Assembly: GCA_041916775.1 (NCBI GenBank) | Contig: JAYRYZ010000009.1 | Coordinates: 1 to 64,000 of the forward strand | From: UBA2357 sp041916775 | GTDB taxonomy: Bacteria > Pseudomonadota > Gammaproteobacteria > Burkholderiales > Rhodocyclaceae | Length of the DNA: 64,000 nucleotides | Direction: 5' to 3' | Shown here: positions 49,484-57,826 of the stretch, piece by piece | Layout of the letters: every line of letters begins with the position of its first letter | Position numbering within the stretch: position 1 is the first letter of the stretch | The notes under the pieces: model-generated | Told to the model about the DNA's origin: nothing | Databases searched by the model: none | Seen by the model: only the letters and a program-made list of their open reading frames with translations | Translations under genes and position numbers: made by a program

Positions 49484-50728
49484 CTAGTCGACATAGAGGG
49501 GATGCACAGCGAGTTGCCGATCAATGTTCGCCAGCACCCGGTTGTACTCGGGCTCACCGACGCCGCCGAAGCGTCGCTTGAACTCCGCCTCGGACATGAA
49601 CTCCGGCAGGCTCCCCAGGGCGGGCAACAGGGGGTAGCCCCCGGAACGCAGCCGCGTACGGAGCATCGCAGCGGAAGCCTCGGATTGGCTCGCCCGCTCA
49701 CCGAATAATGTACCGGCCCGATCGGCCGCGAGATCCTGAAAGCTGAAGCCGCTTCCGACACGCGCGTCAGAAAGCTCCTTGTACACTCCGACCGCGTCCG
49801 CGAGGGGGCTACCCGCCAGGGAAGCCATCGCTGCCGAAATCACGAAGTGCTGCGCGAGATCCTCGCGCCCACCGAGTGTGAGGACCACACGACGCGGTCG
49901 AGGCCAACTTTCGGCCTCAGGCAACAAGGTGCCGAGGGAACGTCGGCCCACATGGAAGGCCATTACGGTAAGCATCGCGCGATACTCGCGCACCAGTGGT
50001 TGCCCGCGGCCCTCGCCCTCCATCATTTCCCGCAGAACCGACTCCAGCGGCAGCATGCGCGCCGCGGAAGCCTTGGTAATCCGGGCCAACCTTGTCTGGT
50101 AATGCTGCAACAGCATGCGCTCATCGGCGGGTAATGCAACATTGCGCAGCCGCTCCATCAAGCTGTCGTCCCAGGTGTAATCCACACGTAACCCCTGCTC
50201 GGACAGCCCCACCTTGCTGATCACTGCGGCAAATGAACGGAGCTCCTCACTGAAGCTGAGAAAACCAGGCCCCTCCTCAATCAGCCATCGAGCCAGGGCA
50301 TCGGGCAGGGGCAAGCCGCCAATGGCCCAGCCCTCCGGAATCATGCGCCCCGCCTCCTCGCGCAGCCGTCCCTGCACGTTCAGGAATTCGCCGAGCGGGT
50401 TCTCCGGCAGCCGGATGCTTGCACGCAGAGCCACGGCGCCATCCTCCAGCGTGGCGCTGGCGCTGCCCGCACCGAAGCGGTTCACGAGGTAATTCACAGC
50501 GAGATCGAGCTCTTCAGCACTGACCTCCAGCGTACGCGCCTCGCCATCGCCCGCCTTGCGCGGATCATGGCGGCGGAACACCGCCTTCGCGCGCTCGACA
50601 TGTTGGGGCGTGAATTCCGCTGCACGCTCGAGCAAGGGTTTGTCCTGCACAAGAACGAAGATCGCTGCCACCACGGCCAGCGGCAACGCGAGCAACAGGA
50701 ACGACAGCAGCGAGACGAGCGCACGCAT
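49484..50728 (-). CDS. Membrane-anchored conserved protein of unknown function
   Basis: A 414-residue protein I do not recognise by name. It begins with one hydrophobic helix (about residues 4-26: LVSLLSFLLLALPLAVVAAI) that would anchor it to the inner membrane, with the rest in the periplasm. Residues about 55-130 look like a beta-rich domain (LEVSAEELDLAVNYLVNRF, ATLEDGAVALRASIRLP). The C-terminal 100 residues have a compact block, FVISAAMASLAGSPLADAVG and GSGFSFQDLAADRAGT (about 300-350), which I recall from other proteobacterial proteins of unknown role. It lies downstream of the tRNA operon on the same strand, 97 bp from tRNA-His, and may be read from that promoter. Confidence 0.75.
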   Translation of the reverse strand: MRALVSLLSFLLLALPLAVVAAIFVLVQDKPLLERAAEFTPQHVERAKAVFRRHDPRKAGDGEARTLEVSAEELDLAVNYLVNRFGAGSASATLEDGAVALRASIRLPENPLGEFLNVQGRLREEAGRMIPEGWAIGGLPLPDALARWLIEEGPGFLSFSEELRSFAAVISKVGLSEQGLRVDYTWDDSLMERLRNVALPADERMLLQHYQTRLARITKASAARMLPLESVLREMMEGEGRGQPLVREYRAMLTVMAFHVGRRSLGTLLPEAESWPRPRRVVLTLGGREDLAQHFVISAAMASLAGSPLADAVGVYKELSDARVGSGFSFQDLAADRAGTLFGERASQSEASAAMLRTRLRSGGYPLLPALGSLPEFMSEAEFKRRFGGVGEPEYNRVLANIDRQLAVHPLYVD

Positions 50729-50825
50729 GGTGTCTCCAGGTATTCGGTCGTACTATCGCCGGAGTCCGGCGCACAACGACGCACAGCGCAAAACGGCGCC
50801 CACATCGGGGCGCCGTTTCTTGTTT

Positions 50826-50902
50826 TGGGGCGACATACCGGGATCGAACCGGTGACAACTGGAGCCACAATCCAGTGCTCTACCAACTGAGCTAATGCCG
50901 CC
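50826..50902 (-). tRNA. tRNA-His (GTG)
   Basis: The minus strand folds as a full tRNA: acceptor GCGGCAT pairs with ATGTCGC, an extra 5' G(-1) faces C73 as in all bacterial tRNA-His, and CCA is encoded. The D-stem is GCTC/GAGC, the anticodon loop ATTGTGGCT has anticodon GTG, and the T-loop is GGTTCGATCCC. Last of three tRNAs in one operon. Confidence 0.97.
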
Positions 50903-50958
50903 ACTTACTTTGTTGCCAATGCTTTGCAGCATCGGCCTGAATTCCTAACTGCAATCTC

Positions 50959-51035
50959 TGGCCTGCCCGACAGGAATCGAACCTGTAACCCCCGGCTTAG
51001 AAGGCCGGTGCTCTATCCAGTTGAGCTACGGGCAG
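50959..51035 (-). tRNA. tRNA-Arg (TCT)
   Basis: Acceptor CTGCCCG pairs with CGGGCAG, then G73 and an encoded CCA. The D-arm GCTCAACTGGATAGAGC, the anticodon loop CCTTCTAAG with anticodon TCT, and the T-arm with GGTTCGATTCC are all present. It reads AGA/AGG codons, which are rare in this GC-rich genome. Confidence 0.97.
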
Positions 51036-51058
51036 TTCCGCGGGCATTCGGGGATAGC

Positions 51059-51135
51059 TGGTCGGGGTGGAGGGATTCGAACCCCCGACATCTTGCTCCC
51101 AAAGCAAGCGCGCTACCGGACTGCGCTACACCCCG
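51059..51135 (-). tRNA. tRNA-Pro (TGG)
   Basis: Acceptor CGGGGTG pairs with CACCCCG, then A73 and CCA. The D-arm GCGCAGTCCGGTAGCGC, the anticodon loop CTTTGGGAG with anticodon TGG, and the T-loop GGTTCGAATCC are present. First tRNA of the operon, 11 bp downstream of the -10 hexamer. Confidence 0.97.
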
Positions 51136-51145
51136 AGAGACCGAG

Positions 51146-51174
51146 ATAATACACAAGCCGTTTTGACCCGTCAA
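51146..51174 (-). promoter_or_regulatory. tRNA operon promoter
   Basis: On the minus strand TTGACG (51169-51174) and TATTAT (51146-51151) are 17 bp apart. The GC-rich run expected of a stringent discriminator is only partial (CTCGGTCTC). Confidence 0.75.
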
Positions 51175-51202
51175 ACGGCCCAATGCAATTTCTTATCCCT
51201 CA

Positions 51203-51745
51203 CTATCGAATGAAATCGCGCATCACCGAGCGAAAGACTTCGGTACCACCGCAGCCCAGCAACTCGAACGCCACCATCTCGCAGGAGACGATGTCGATGC
51301 CATGGCTTCGCATGCGCGCGTAGGCGAGCTCACGGTTCGCGGGTTCGCGCGAACCGCAGGCGTCGGCGACGACGAATACCTCCTTGCCGGCCCAGCGCAG
51401 CTCAAGCGCGGTCTGCTGCACGCAGACATGCGCTTCGGTGCCGCAGACGATGATCTGACGATGTTCGTCCACCGCGGTGCCCGAAAGACATCCATCGGCA
51501 ACTGCCGAGAAATGCGTCTTCGTCACGAACCTTGCCGCAGCCGCCGCTGCGCGAACGGCCGGCAAGGTCGCGCCGATCTTTTCCGGAAAGTGCTCGGTGG
51601 CCACAGCCGGAACGCCGACCCGCTCCGCAACCCGTGCAAGCCACGCGCAGCGCTCGGCCACGCGTTCTCCGTCATGGATCATGGGCGCGAGGCGCTCCTG
51701 CACATCGACGATGAGCAGCGCGGACTTGTCACGGTTCATCAGCAT
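51203..51745 (-). CDS. Isochorismatase-family hydrolase (YcaC-like)
   Basis: A 180-residue cysteine hydrolase. The catalytic triad of the family can be placed: Asp in LLIVDVQERL (about residue 14), Lys in VTKTHFSA (about 75), and Cys in CGTEAHVCVQQTALEL (about 108), next to the non-proline cis peptide region. Relatives include YcaC and nicotinamidases; no metal-binding DxH motif of nicotinamidase is seen, so YcaC-like is the better match. The substrate is unknown. It is 10 bp downstream of the acetoacetyl-CoA synthetase gene and likely co-transcribed with it. Confidence 0.85.
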   Translation of the reverse strand: MLMNRDKSALLIVDVQERLAPMIHDGERVAERCAWLARVAERVGVPAVATEHFPEKIGATLPAVRAAAAAARFVTKTHFSAVADGCLSGTAVDEHRQIIVCGTEAHVCVQQTALELRWAGKEVFVVADACGSREPANRELAYARMRSHGIDIVSCEMVAFELLGCGGTEVFRSVMRDFIR

Positions 51746-51755
51746 CGCGTTCCCC

Positions 51756-53720
51756 TCAGGACTGAAGTTCAGCGCGATTGGCGAAGTGTTCGAGTGCTTC
51801 CGGGTTCGCCAGCGCCTCGACGTTCTTCACTGCCTGTCCATGCACGACATTGCGTACCGCGAGCTCGACGATCTTGCCGCTCTTGGTTCGCGGGATGTCG
51901 GCCACCTGCAGGATCTTCGCCGGTACGTGGCGCGGCGTGGTGTTGTCGCGGATGACCTGCTTGATGGCTTGCTCCAGCGCCCTGTCGAGCTCGAGGCCTT
52001 CTCGCAGCTTGACGAAGAGCACGACGCGGACATCGCCCTCCCAGTCCTGACCGATGACGATCGATTCGACCACCTCGGGCAGCTTCTCGACCTGGCGGTA
52101 GATCTCGGCAGTGCCGATGCGCACCCCACCAGGGTTGAGTGTGGCGTCCGAGCGGCCATAAATGATGAGGCCGCCATGGGCCGTGACCTCGCAGAAGTCG
52201 CCATGGCACCAGATGTTGTCGAAGCGCTCGAAGTACGCGGCGCGGTACTTGGCGCCGTCCGCGTCATTCCAGAAGCCGATCGGCATCACCGGGAAGGGGC
52301 GCGTGCACACCAGCTCACCCTTCTCGCCCTGCATCGGCTGGCCGCTCTCGTCGAAAACCTCCACCGCCATGCCCAGGCCCTTGCACTGGATCTCGCCGCG
52401 CCACACCGGCAGCGTGGGGCAGCCGAGCACGAAGCAGGAAATGATGTCGGTGCCGCCAGAGATCGACGACAGCTGCAGATCCGCCTTGATGTCGCGATAG
52501 ACGTAGTCGAAGCCTTCCGGCACCAGCGGGCTACCGGTGCTCATCATGGCGCGAACGCTCGCGAGCGAGTATTCCTCGCGCGGCTTGAGCTCGATCTTCG
52601 CGATCGCGTCGATGAACTTCGCCGAGGTGCCGAAATGGGTCATGCCCTCGGCGTCTGCGTAGTCGAACAGGACGCGCCCCTTGGAGACGAAGGGCGAACC
52701 GTCGAAGAGCAGCAACGTCGCGCCCGCCGCGAGGCCGGAAACCAGCCAGTTCCACATCATCCAGCCGCACGTCGTGAAGTAGAACAGGCGGTCGCCAGGG
52801 CGCACGTCGGCATGCAACTTGTGCTCCTTGAGGTGCTGCAGCAGCGCCCCACCCGCGCAGTGCACGATGCACTTGGGCACGCCGGTCGTGCCCGAGGAAT
52901 ACATGATGTAAAGCGGATGATCGAAGGGCAGCGCCTCGAACGCGATCTCGGTGACGCCGTGATGCGGCTTCACGAAGTCCGCATACATGCGCGCATGCGC
53001 CACGCCCTTGAGGTCGTGCTCCTGGCGGACATAGGGCACGACGACGACACGCTTCAACGATGGCAGGCGTACGGCGATCTCGCCGAGCTTGCCCAGTGTC
53101 TCGATGACCTTGCCGTTGTAGTAATAGCCGTCCGCCGCAAAGAGCACCTTGGGTTCGGTCTGGCCGAAGCGGTCGACCACCCCCTGCACGCCGAAATCCG
53201 GGGAAGCGGAGGTGAAGATCGCGCCAATGCTCGCCGCCGCCAGCATCGCGATCACGGTCTCGGGCATGTTGGGCATGAAGGCAGCGACCCGATCGCCCTT
53301 CACCACCCCCATTTCGCGCAGCGCCGCGGCAAGGCGGGCCACCTCGCGATACAACTCGCCATGACTCATGCGGTTGTGGACCTTGTCTTCGCCCCAGAAA
53401 ACCAGCGCGTCGTGGTCGTCACGGCTGCGCAGCAGGTTTTGCGCGAAGTTGAGGCGCGCATCCGGGAACCATTGCGCCCCCGGCATCCGATGCCCGTCGA
53501 CCAGCACGCGCGCGCCACGCTCGCCGACCACACCGCCGAAATCCCACACCGCGCACCAGAAGTCCTCCGGCGCTTCAATCGACCAGGCGTGCAGGGCCGC
53601 GTAGTCCTCGAGCGCCCGGCCGCTGCGCGTTCGTGCGAGCGCAGTGAATGCTGTGATGTTGGCCGAAGCGATGCGTTCGGCTGAAGGTTGCCACAAGGGC
53701 TGGTCGGCGTTGGCCGTCAT
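51756..53720 (-). CDS. Acetoacetyl-CoA synthetase
   Basis: A 654-residue adenylate-forming ligase that activates acetoacetate to acetoacetyl-CoA, feeding ketone bodies and PHB breakdown products into central metabolism. It has the P-loop-like YIMYSSGTTGVPKCIVH (about 270-286), the family-specific TTCGWMMWNWLVSGLA, SISGGTDIISCFVLGCP, YGRSDATLNPGGVRIGTAEI (20 residues) and the catalytic Lys in RTKSGKIVELAVRN near the C-terminus. The ATG at 53720 has GGAG 8 bp upstream; upstream in-frame codons do not resemble the family. In a PHB-forming organism (phaP is in this window) the role fits PHB turnover. Confidence 0.94.
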   Translation of the reverse strand: MTANADQPLWQPSAERIASANITAFTALARTRSGRALEDYAALHAWSIEAPEDFWCAVWDFGGVVGERGARVLVDGHRMPGAQWFPDARLNFAQNLLRSRDDHDALVFWGEDKVHNRMSHGELYREVARLAAALREMGVVKGDRVAAFMPNMPETVIAMLAAASIGAIFTSASPDFGVQGVVDRFGQTEPKVLFAADGYYYNGKVIETLGKLGEIAVRLPSLKRVVVVPYVRQEHDLKGVAHARMYADFVKPHHGVTEIAFEALPFDHPLYIMYSSGTTGVPKCIVHCAGGALLQHLKEHKLHADVRPGDRLFYFTTCGWMMWNWLVSGLAAGATLLLFDGSPFVSKGRVLFDYADAEGMTHFGTSAKFIDAIAKIELKPREEYSLASVRAMMSTGSPLVPEGFDYVYRDIKADLQLSSISGGTDIISCFVLGCPTLPVWRGEIQCKGLGMAVEVFDESGQPMQGEKGELVCTRPFPVMPIGFWNDADGAKYRAAYFERFDNIWCHGDFCEVTAHGGLIIYGRSDATLNPGGVRIGTAEIYRQVEKLPEVVESIVIGQDWEGDVRVVLFVKLREGLELDRALEQAIKQVIRDNTTPRHVPAKILQVADIPRTKSGKIVELAVRNVVHGQAVKNVEALANPEALEHFANRAELQS

Positions 53721-53838
53721 GTGTGCGTCTCCAGAAGCTTCCAGGGTAAGCCTGGTATCGTTTTGAGTGATTTCGGGGGTGATGCGTGTTCTTCGACCGC
53801 GCCGGCCATTGCCAGACATTGCCGGCTGGCGAGCACCG

Positions 53839-54243
53839 TCAGATCTTCTCGCGCAGGCTGTCGGGCAGGGGTGCGGATTTGCCGCTGGTGGTGTCCATCC
53901 ACACCACCTTGGCGCCACCCTCTGCATACAGACGCTCGTCGCCGACGACGTAGAGCTCATACCAAGTCATCACGCTGCTGCGTCCCGGGTGGCCGGCAAA
54001 GACCCTCACCTCGACGGTTGCCGGGTAGTTTACCGGAATGCGGAAGGTGCAGTCCGCATTGACGATGACCGCACCGCTGGGCTGGTTGGGGCTCACCGGA
54101 AAACCGAGGTTTTCGATCCACTCCACCCTCGCCTGCTCGAAATAGCGGAAATAGACGGTGTTGTTGACATGTCCGTAGTAGTCCATGTCACCCCAGCGCA
54201 CCGGGATCCGGGTGGTATGCACCAGCTTGCGCTCTGCCTGCAT
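53839..54243 (-). CDS. Acyl-CoA thioesterase (4HBT hot-dog fold)
   Basis: A 134-residue single hot-dog-domain thioesterase. The active-site block RWGDMDYYGHVNNTVYFRYF (about 16-35) is the 4-hydroxybenzoyl-CoA thioesterase/YbgC-type pattern with the catalytic Asp. The ATG at 54243 follows GGAG by 6 bp. It is followed after about 120 bp by the acetoacetyl-CoA synthetase, and its upstream region is shared with ETF-ubiquinone oxidoreductase, so acyl-CoA catabolism is the likely setting. Substrate chain length is not predictable. Confidence 0.88.
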   Translation of the reverse strand: MQAERKLVHTTRIPVRWGDMDYYGHVNNTVYFRYFEQARVEWIENLGFPVSPNQPSGAVIVNADCTFRIPVNYPATVEVRVFAGHPGRSSVMTWYELYVVGDERLYAEGGAKVVWMDTTSGKSAPLPDSLREKI

Positions 54244-54255
54244 TGCACGCTCCTT

Positions 54256-54285
54256 TTGATTATTCGGTGGAGTGTAATGTAACAT
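54256..54285 (+). promoter_or_regulatory. Probable ETF-QO promoter
   Basis: TTGATT (54256-54261) and TAACAT (54280-54285), 18 bp apart. The -10 is inside the left arm of the 22-bp palindrome. The leader is about 135 bases. Confidence 0.5.
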
Positions 54286-54301
54286 ACGGCACCGTATGTT
54301 A
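54280..54301. promoter_or_regulatory. 22-bp palindromic operator, thioesterase/ETF-QO
   Basis: Two perfect 10-bp arms, TAACATACGG (54280-54289) and CCGTATGTTA (54292-54301), surround CA. Size and symmetry fit a TetR-family operator. It lies between divergent genes for acyl-CoA use and covers the probable ETF-QO -10 element. No regulator gene is adjacent. Confidence 0.65.
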
Positions 54302-54429
54302 TGAATGCCGTTCGCGAGGCAGCACGGAAGGCACTACACTGCCCTGGTTTTTTGCTTGTCACACACTGATGCAAGCGCTGCGACCCGCACCGGCGACCGC
54401 ATTGAAGAAGATACAGCGAGGAGATGCTG

Positions 54430-56067
54430 ATGGAACGTGAATCGATGGAATTCGACATTCTGATCGTCGGCGGCGGCCCTGCGGGGCTGGCAGCGGCGAT
54501 CAGGCTGAAGCAACAGGCGAATGCCGCCGGGCAGGAACTGTCGGTGTGCGTGATCGAGAAGGCGGCCGAGATCGGCGCGCACATTCTTTCGGGCGCGGTG
54601 ATGGACCCGCGCGCGCTCGACGAGCTCATCCCCGACTGGAAAGACAAGGGCGCGCCGCTCAACACCGCAGTGAGCGAGGATCGCGTGATCTTCCTCAGCG
54701 AGACGGGCGGCCGCGCCATCCCCACCAACCTTCTGCCCGACAGCTTCATCAACCACGGCAACTACATCGTGCGCCTGGGCAACGTGGTGAAGTGGCTGGG
54801 CGAACAGGCCGAGGCGCTGGGCGTGGATGTGTACCCGGGCTTTGCCGGCGCCGAGATCCTCTATGACGAAGCGGGCGCGGTGAAGGGGGTTGCCACCGGC
54901 GACATGGGTCTCCTGCGTGACGGCACGCCCGGCCCCGCCCACCAGCCGGGCATGGAACTGCACGCGAAGTACACCCTCTTCGCCGAAGGCTGCCGCGGCC
55001 ACCTCGGCAAGCAACTCGAGGAAAGGTACCGGCTGCGCGAGGGCGTCGATCCCCAGACCTACGGCATCGGCATCAAGGAGCTGTGGGAAGTTCCCGCCGC
55101 CAACCATGTGCCGGGCCTGGTGGTGCACACCGCCGGCTGGCCGATGGACAGCGCCACCTATGGCGGCGGCTTCGTGTATCACCTCGAGGACAACCTGGTC
55201 GCTGTGGGTTTCGTCGTCGGCCTCAACTACACCAACCCGCATCTGGCCCCCTTCGAGGAGATGCAGCGCTACAAGACGCACCCCGAGATCCGCAAGTTTC
55301 TCGAAGGCGGCAAGCGGCTCGCCTACGGCGCGCGTGCGATCGCCGCGGGCGGGCTGCAGAGCCAGCCCAAGCTGGTGTTCCCGGGCGGTGCGCTGATCGG
55401 CGACGATGCGGGCTTTCTCAACGCCGCACGCATCAAGGGCAGCCATGCCGCGATCAAGTCCGGCGCGCTCGCCGCCGAGGCGGCCTTCGCCGCACTCACG
55501 GCCGGCCGCCAGCGCGACGAACTCAGCGCCTTCCCCGAGGCCTTCCGCCAGTCGTGGCTCTTCGACGAGCTCTACAAGACGCGCAACTTCAAGCCCTACA
55601 TGAAGAAGGGCCTGTGGCTGGGGTCGCTGCTCTTCGGCATCGACCAGAAGCTCTTCAAGGGCAAGGCACCGTGGACCCTGCACAACAGCAGCGACCACGA
55701 CAAGCTCCTGCCCGCCGCCGAGTGCGCGAAGATTGTCTACCCGAAGCCCGACGGCAAGCTCACCTTCGACCGGCTCTCGTCGGTGTTCCTGTCGAACACC
55801 AACCATGAGGAAGAGCAGCCCTGCCACCTCACGCTCAAGGATGCGTCGGTGCCGATCCGGGTGAATCTCGCGAAGTACGACGCCCCCGAGCAGCGCTACT
55901 GCCCGGCCGGGGTGTATGAGATCGTCACCGAGAACGACACCCCGCGCCTGCAGATCAACGCGCAGAACTGCGTCCACTGCAAGACCTGCGACATCAAGGA
56001 CCCCACCCAGAACATCAACTGGGTCGTACCGCAGGGCGGCGAGGGGCCGATCTATCAGGGGATGTGA
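54430..56067 (+). CDS. Electron transfer flavoprotein-ubiquinone oxidoreductase
   Basis: A 545-residue membrane-associated FAD/4Fe-4S enzyme passing electrons from ETF (acyl-CoA dehydrogenases) to ubiquinone. FAD site ILIVGGGPAGLAAAIRL near the N-terminus; GAHILSGAVMDPRAL and LFAEGCRGHLGKQL are family blocks; the membrane/quinone region is around YGGGFVYHLEDNLVAVGFV. The C-terminal cluster ligands are YCPAGVYE and NCVHCKTCDIKDPTQNI (about 495-530). The ATG at 54430 is preferred because GAGGAG lies 6 bp before it; an ATG two codons earlier would touch that site. It is a single-gene unit with a terminator. Confidence 0.95.
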   Translation: MERESMEFDILIVGGGPAGLAAAIRLKQQANAAGQELSVCVIEKAAEIGAHILSGAVMDPRALDELIPDWKDKGAPLNTAVSEDRVIFLSETGGRAIPTNLLPDSFINHGNYIVRLGNVVKWLGEQAEALGVDVYPGFAGAEILYDEAGAVKGVATGDMGLLRDGTPGPAHQPGMELHAKYTLFAEGCRGHLGKQLEERYRLREGVDPQTYGIGIKELWEVPAANHVPGLVVHTAGWPMDSATYGGGFVYHLEDNLVAVGFVVGLNYTNPHLAPFEEMQRYKTHPEIRKFLEGGKRLAYGARAIAAGGLQSQPKLVFPGGALIGDDAGFLNAARIKGSHAAIKSGALAAEAAFAALTAGRQRDELSAFPEAFRQSWLFDELYKTRNFKPYMKKGLWLGSLLFGIDQKLFKGKAPWTLHNSSDHDKLLPAAECAKIVYPKPDGKLTFDRLSSVFLSNTNHEEEQPCHLTLKDASVPIRVNLAKYDAPEQRYCPAGVYEIVTENDTPRLQINAQNCVHCKTCDIKDPTQNINWVVPQGGEGPIYQGM

Positions 56068-56092
56068 GGCCTCCGCATTCCGAACGATCGAC

Positions 56093-56116
56093 ACGGCGCC
56101 TGCGGGCGCCGTTCTT
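56093..56116 (+). terminator. ETF-QO terminator
   Basis: ACGGCGCC (56093-56100) pairs with GGCGCCGT (56105-56112) around TGCG, followed by TCTTCATT. Very similar in sequence to the phaP terminator. Confidence 0.8.
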
Positions 56117-56133
56117 CATTGCCGTACCGCGGA

Positions 56134-56733
56134 TCAAGCGTCCGGGGTATAGAAGAGACGTGCGAAACGCCGTGCCTCGATCGCAAGTTCGCCACCATCG
56201 TTCATCTGCGCGATGGTCCGCGACACCGTCTCCACCTTGAGGTCGGTGATGTCGGCAATGTCGCGCAGCCGTGGCAGCGTCACCGTCGGCTCACTGCGCG
56301 ATGTGCCACCCGCCCCGGCCAGCAGGCTCAGCAGGCGCTTGACCCGCTCGACCGCCTTGCCGCAGCGCAAGGCCAGTACATCGGCCGTGCGCCGCTCGCG
56401 TGCCGCCAGCGCCACCATCAGCTTGCGCTCCTTGTCCTGCTCGGCCAGCGCGAGCCAGGACTCCAGCACCACCGGCGACAAGGCGACGGCGGTGTAGGTA
56501 TAGGCGCCGAACATCAGGGTCTCCGCACCGATCACATCGCCCGCCAGCGCCAGGCCACCGAAGTCAGCGCCCGACAGGCTCTCGCGGTCGAGGCGGACCA
56601 CGCCGGAGCGCACGCGGAACGCCTCACCCGCTTCACCAGCGACGAAGATCGTGTCGCCGCGCGCCGCATGGCGGTAGCCGTCGTCGCCCGGCATGCGGGC
56701 GGCCGCGCTGGCGTCCAGTTGGCCGGACGACAT
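56134..56733 (-). CDS. Crp/Fnr-family transcriptional regulator
   Basis: A 199-residue regulator with a cyclic-nucleotide-binding-like beta-roll (about 20-105: ARGDTIFVAGEAGEAFRVRSG) and a C-terminal Crp-type helix-turn-helix (about 140-190: LRDIADITDLKVETVSRTIA). It lacks the N-terminal cysteines that hold the FNR iron-sulfur cluster, and the roll is shorter than in CRP, so the signal is unclear. It directly follows the PCu(A)C copper chaperone (1 bp between stop and start), hence it may respond to copper, redox or nitric-oxide signals (inference from context). Confidence 0.85.
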   Translation of the reverse strand: MSSGQLDASAAARMPGDDGYRHAARGDTIFVAGEAGEAFRVRSGVVRLDRESLSGADFGGLALAGDVIGAETLMFGAYTYTAVALSPVVLESWLALAEQDKERKLMVALAARERRTADVLALRCGKAVERVKRLLSLLAGAGGTSRSEPTVTLPRLRDIADITDLKVETVSRTIAQMNDGGELAIEARRFARLFYTPDA

Positions 56734-56734
56734 G

Positions 56735-57235
56735 TCAGTGCTTGTGTTCCATCTTCATGTCACTGCCGTGCTGCATCGCGCCATCCATTGGCGGCGCGGA
56801 CGGCGCACCCAGCGCGGCTGCCTTTGCCTCGACAGTTTGGGTGAAGCGCGTCTTCGTCTCCGGGTCCTCGAAGGTCAGCGTGATCGGCACGACATCGCCG
56901 CCCTTCACCTGCCCGTGAAGGTTCATCAACATCACGTGGAAGCCACCCGGCTTGAGCTCCACCGCCTTGCCGGCAGGCAGGTCGAGACCCGGGATCTCCT
57001 GCATCTTCATCACGTTGTCCTGCATCGACATCTCGTGAATCTGCGTCACACCGGCCACGGGCGATTCGGCGGCGACGAGGCGGGCCGGCTTCTCGGCGGT
57101 GAGGCGCATGAATGCACCGGTGGCCTTCTGCTGCGGCACCGTGCCGCGCACCCAGGCGTCGTCAACCTGAACCTGGGCCAGGGCGGTTGCGGAAAAGGCG
57201 AGCGAGAACAAACCGAAAAGAATGGACTTCTTCAT
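56735..57235 (-). CDS. Periplasmic copper chaperone PCu(A)C
   Basis: A 166-residue periplasmic protein with a signal peptide (MKKSILFGLFSLAFSATALA) that delivers Cu(I) to the CuA site of cytochrome oxidase or related enzymes. The copper motif H(M)X10MX21HXM is seen: HEMSMQDNVMKM followed by GGFHVMLM. An extra Met/His-rich tail (MDGAMQHGSDMKMEHKH) could bind more copper, as in some relatives. The second gene of the DUF2946-PCu(A)C-Crp row on the minus strand. The ATG at 57235 is chosen for the signal peptide and its AAGGAG upstream. Confidence 0.93.
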   Translation of the reverse strand: MKKSILFGLFSLAFSATALAQVQVDDAWVRGTVPQQKATGAFMRLTAEKPARLVAAESPVAGVTQIHEMSMQDNVMKMQEIPGLDLPAGKAVELKPGGFHVMLMNLHGQVKGGDVVPITLTFEDPETKTRFTQTVEAKAAALGAPSAPPMDGAMQHGSDMKMEHKH

Positions 57236-57418
57236 TGCAAAACTCCTTGTCAGGTGAGCGTCGAGATCACGGATATCAGACATCAGGCCGGATGGGCGGG
57301 CCCGCAGCCGCTGCGATCGCCTGCAGCGAATGAACGCGCCCCGGAGGCCGGAACCAGCAACAACATCGGGAAAGGGCAGAAGCGCCCCGCCACGGAATCG
57401 AGGCAGGGCGCAGACGGA

Positions 57419-57826
57419 TCAGGCGATGGGTGGCGCGCGGGGTTCCGCGAAACCGTGATCGGCGCGCCAGGCCGGCGCCGTCATGTCAGGAGCGTGGAGA
57501 ACGAAGACTGCGTGACGCTGTGGTGCTTCGACCGCGAGCGGTGGCAGCAATCCGTTGGAGCCGGCATGCACGCTGCAGTAGGCGCAGGCGTTCATCGCCG
57601 CGGCACCTTTGGGCAACGCGCCGCCGTCGTCGCTCGCATCGGCAGCCGGAGACTGCGCTTCGCGCGGCAACGGCACCATGCCGAAAGCGGTACAGATGAC
57701 ATCCCAGCCCACGCCTTCCGCGCCAGAGAGGCGCGTCATCGCGTGCGAGATCGCCGGCGCAAGCGCACTCAACAGGATCGCGAACATCGCGACCCAGCTG
57801 GTCAGGCGTTTGCGGCTGGCGGTCAT
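57419..57826 (-). CDS. DUF2946 family protein
   Basis: A 135-residue exported or membrane-attached protein. A hydrophobic N-terminal segment (SWVAMFAILLSALAPAISHA) is followed by the DUF2946 hallmarks WDVICTAFGM and ACAYCSVHAGSNGLLPPL, with three cysteines and a His that could bind metal. DUF2946 genes are often found with copper-related genes, which fits the PCu(A)C gene 183 bp downstream. Start at 57826 (MTASRKRLTSW) or two codons earlier. Function not known. Confidence 0.78.
   Translation of the reverse strand: MTASRKRLTSWVAMFAILLSALAPAISHAMTRLSGAEGVGWDVICTAFGMVPLPREAQSPAADASDDGGALPKGAAAMNACAYCSVHAGSNGLLPPLAVEAPQRHAVFVLHAPDMTAPAWRADHGFAEPRAPPIA

Noticed and set aside
57236..57418. Search for an FNR/DNR box ahead of the PCu(A)C-Crp genes
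   Set aside because: No TTGAT-N4-ATCAA-like sequence was found in the gap. Only a short GATATC-centred repeat is present.
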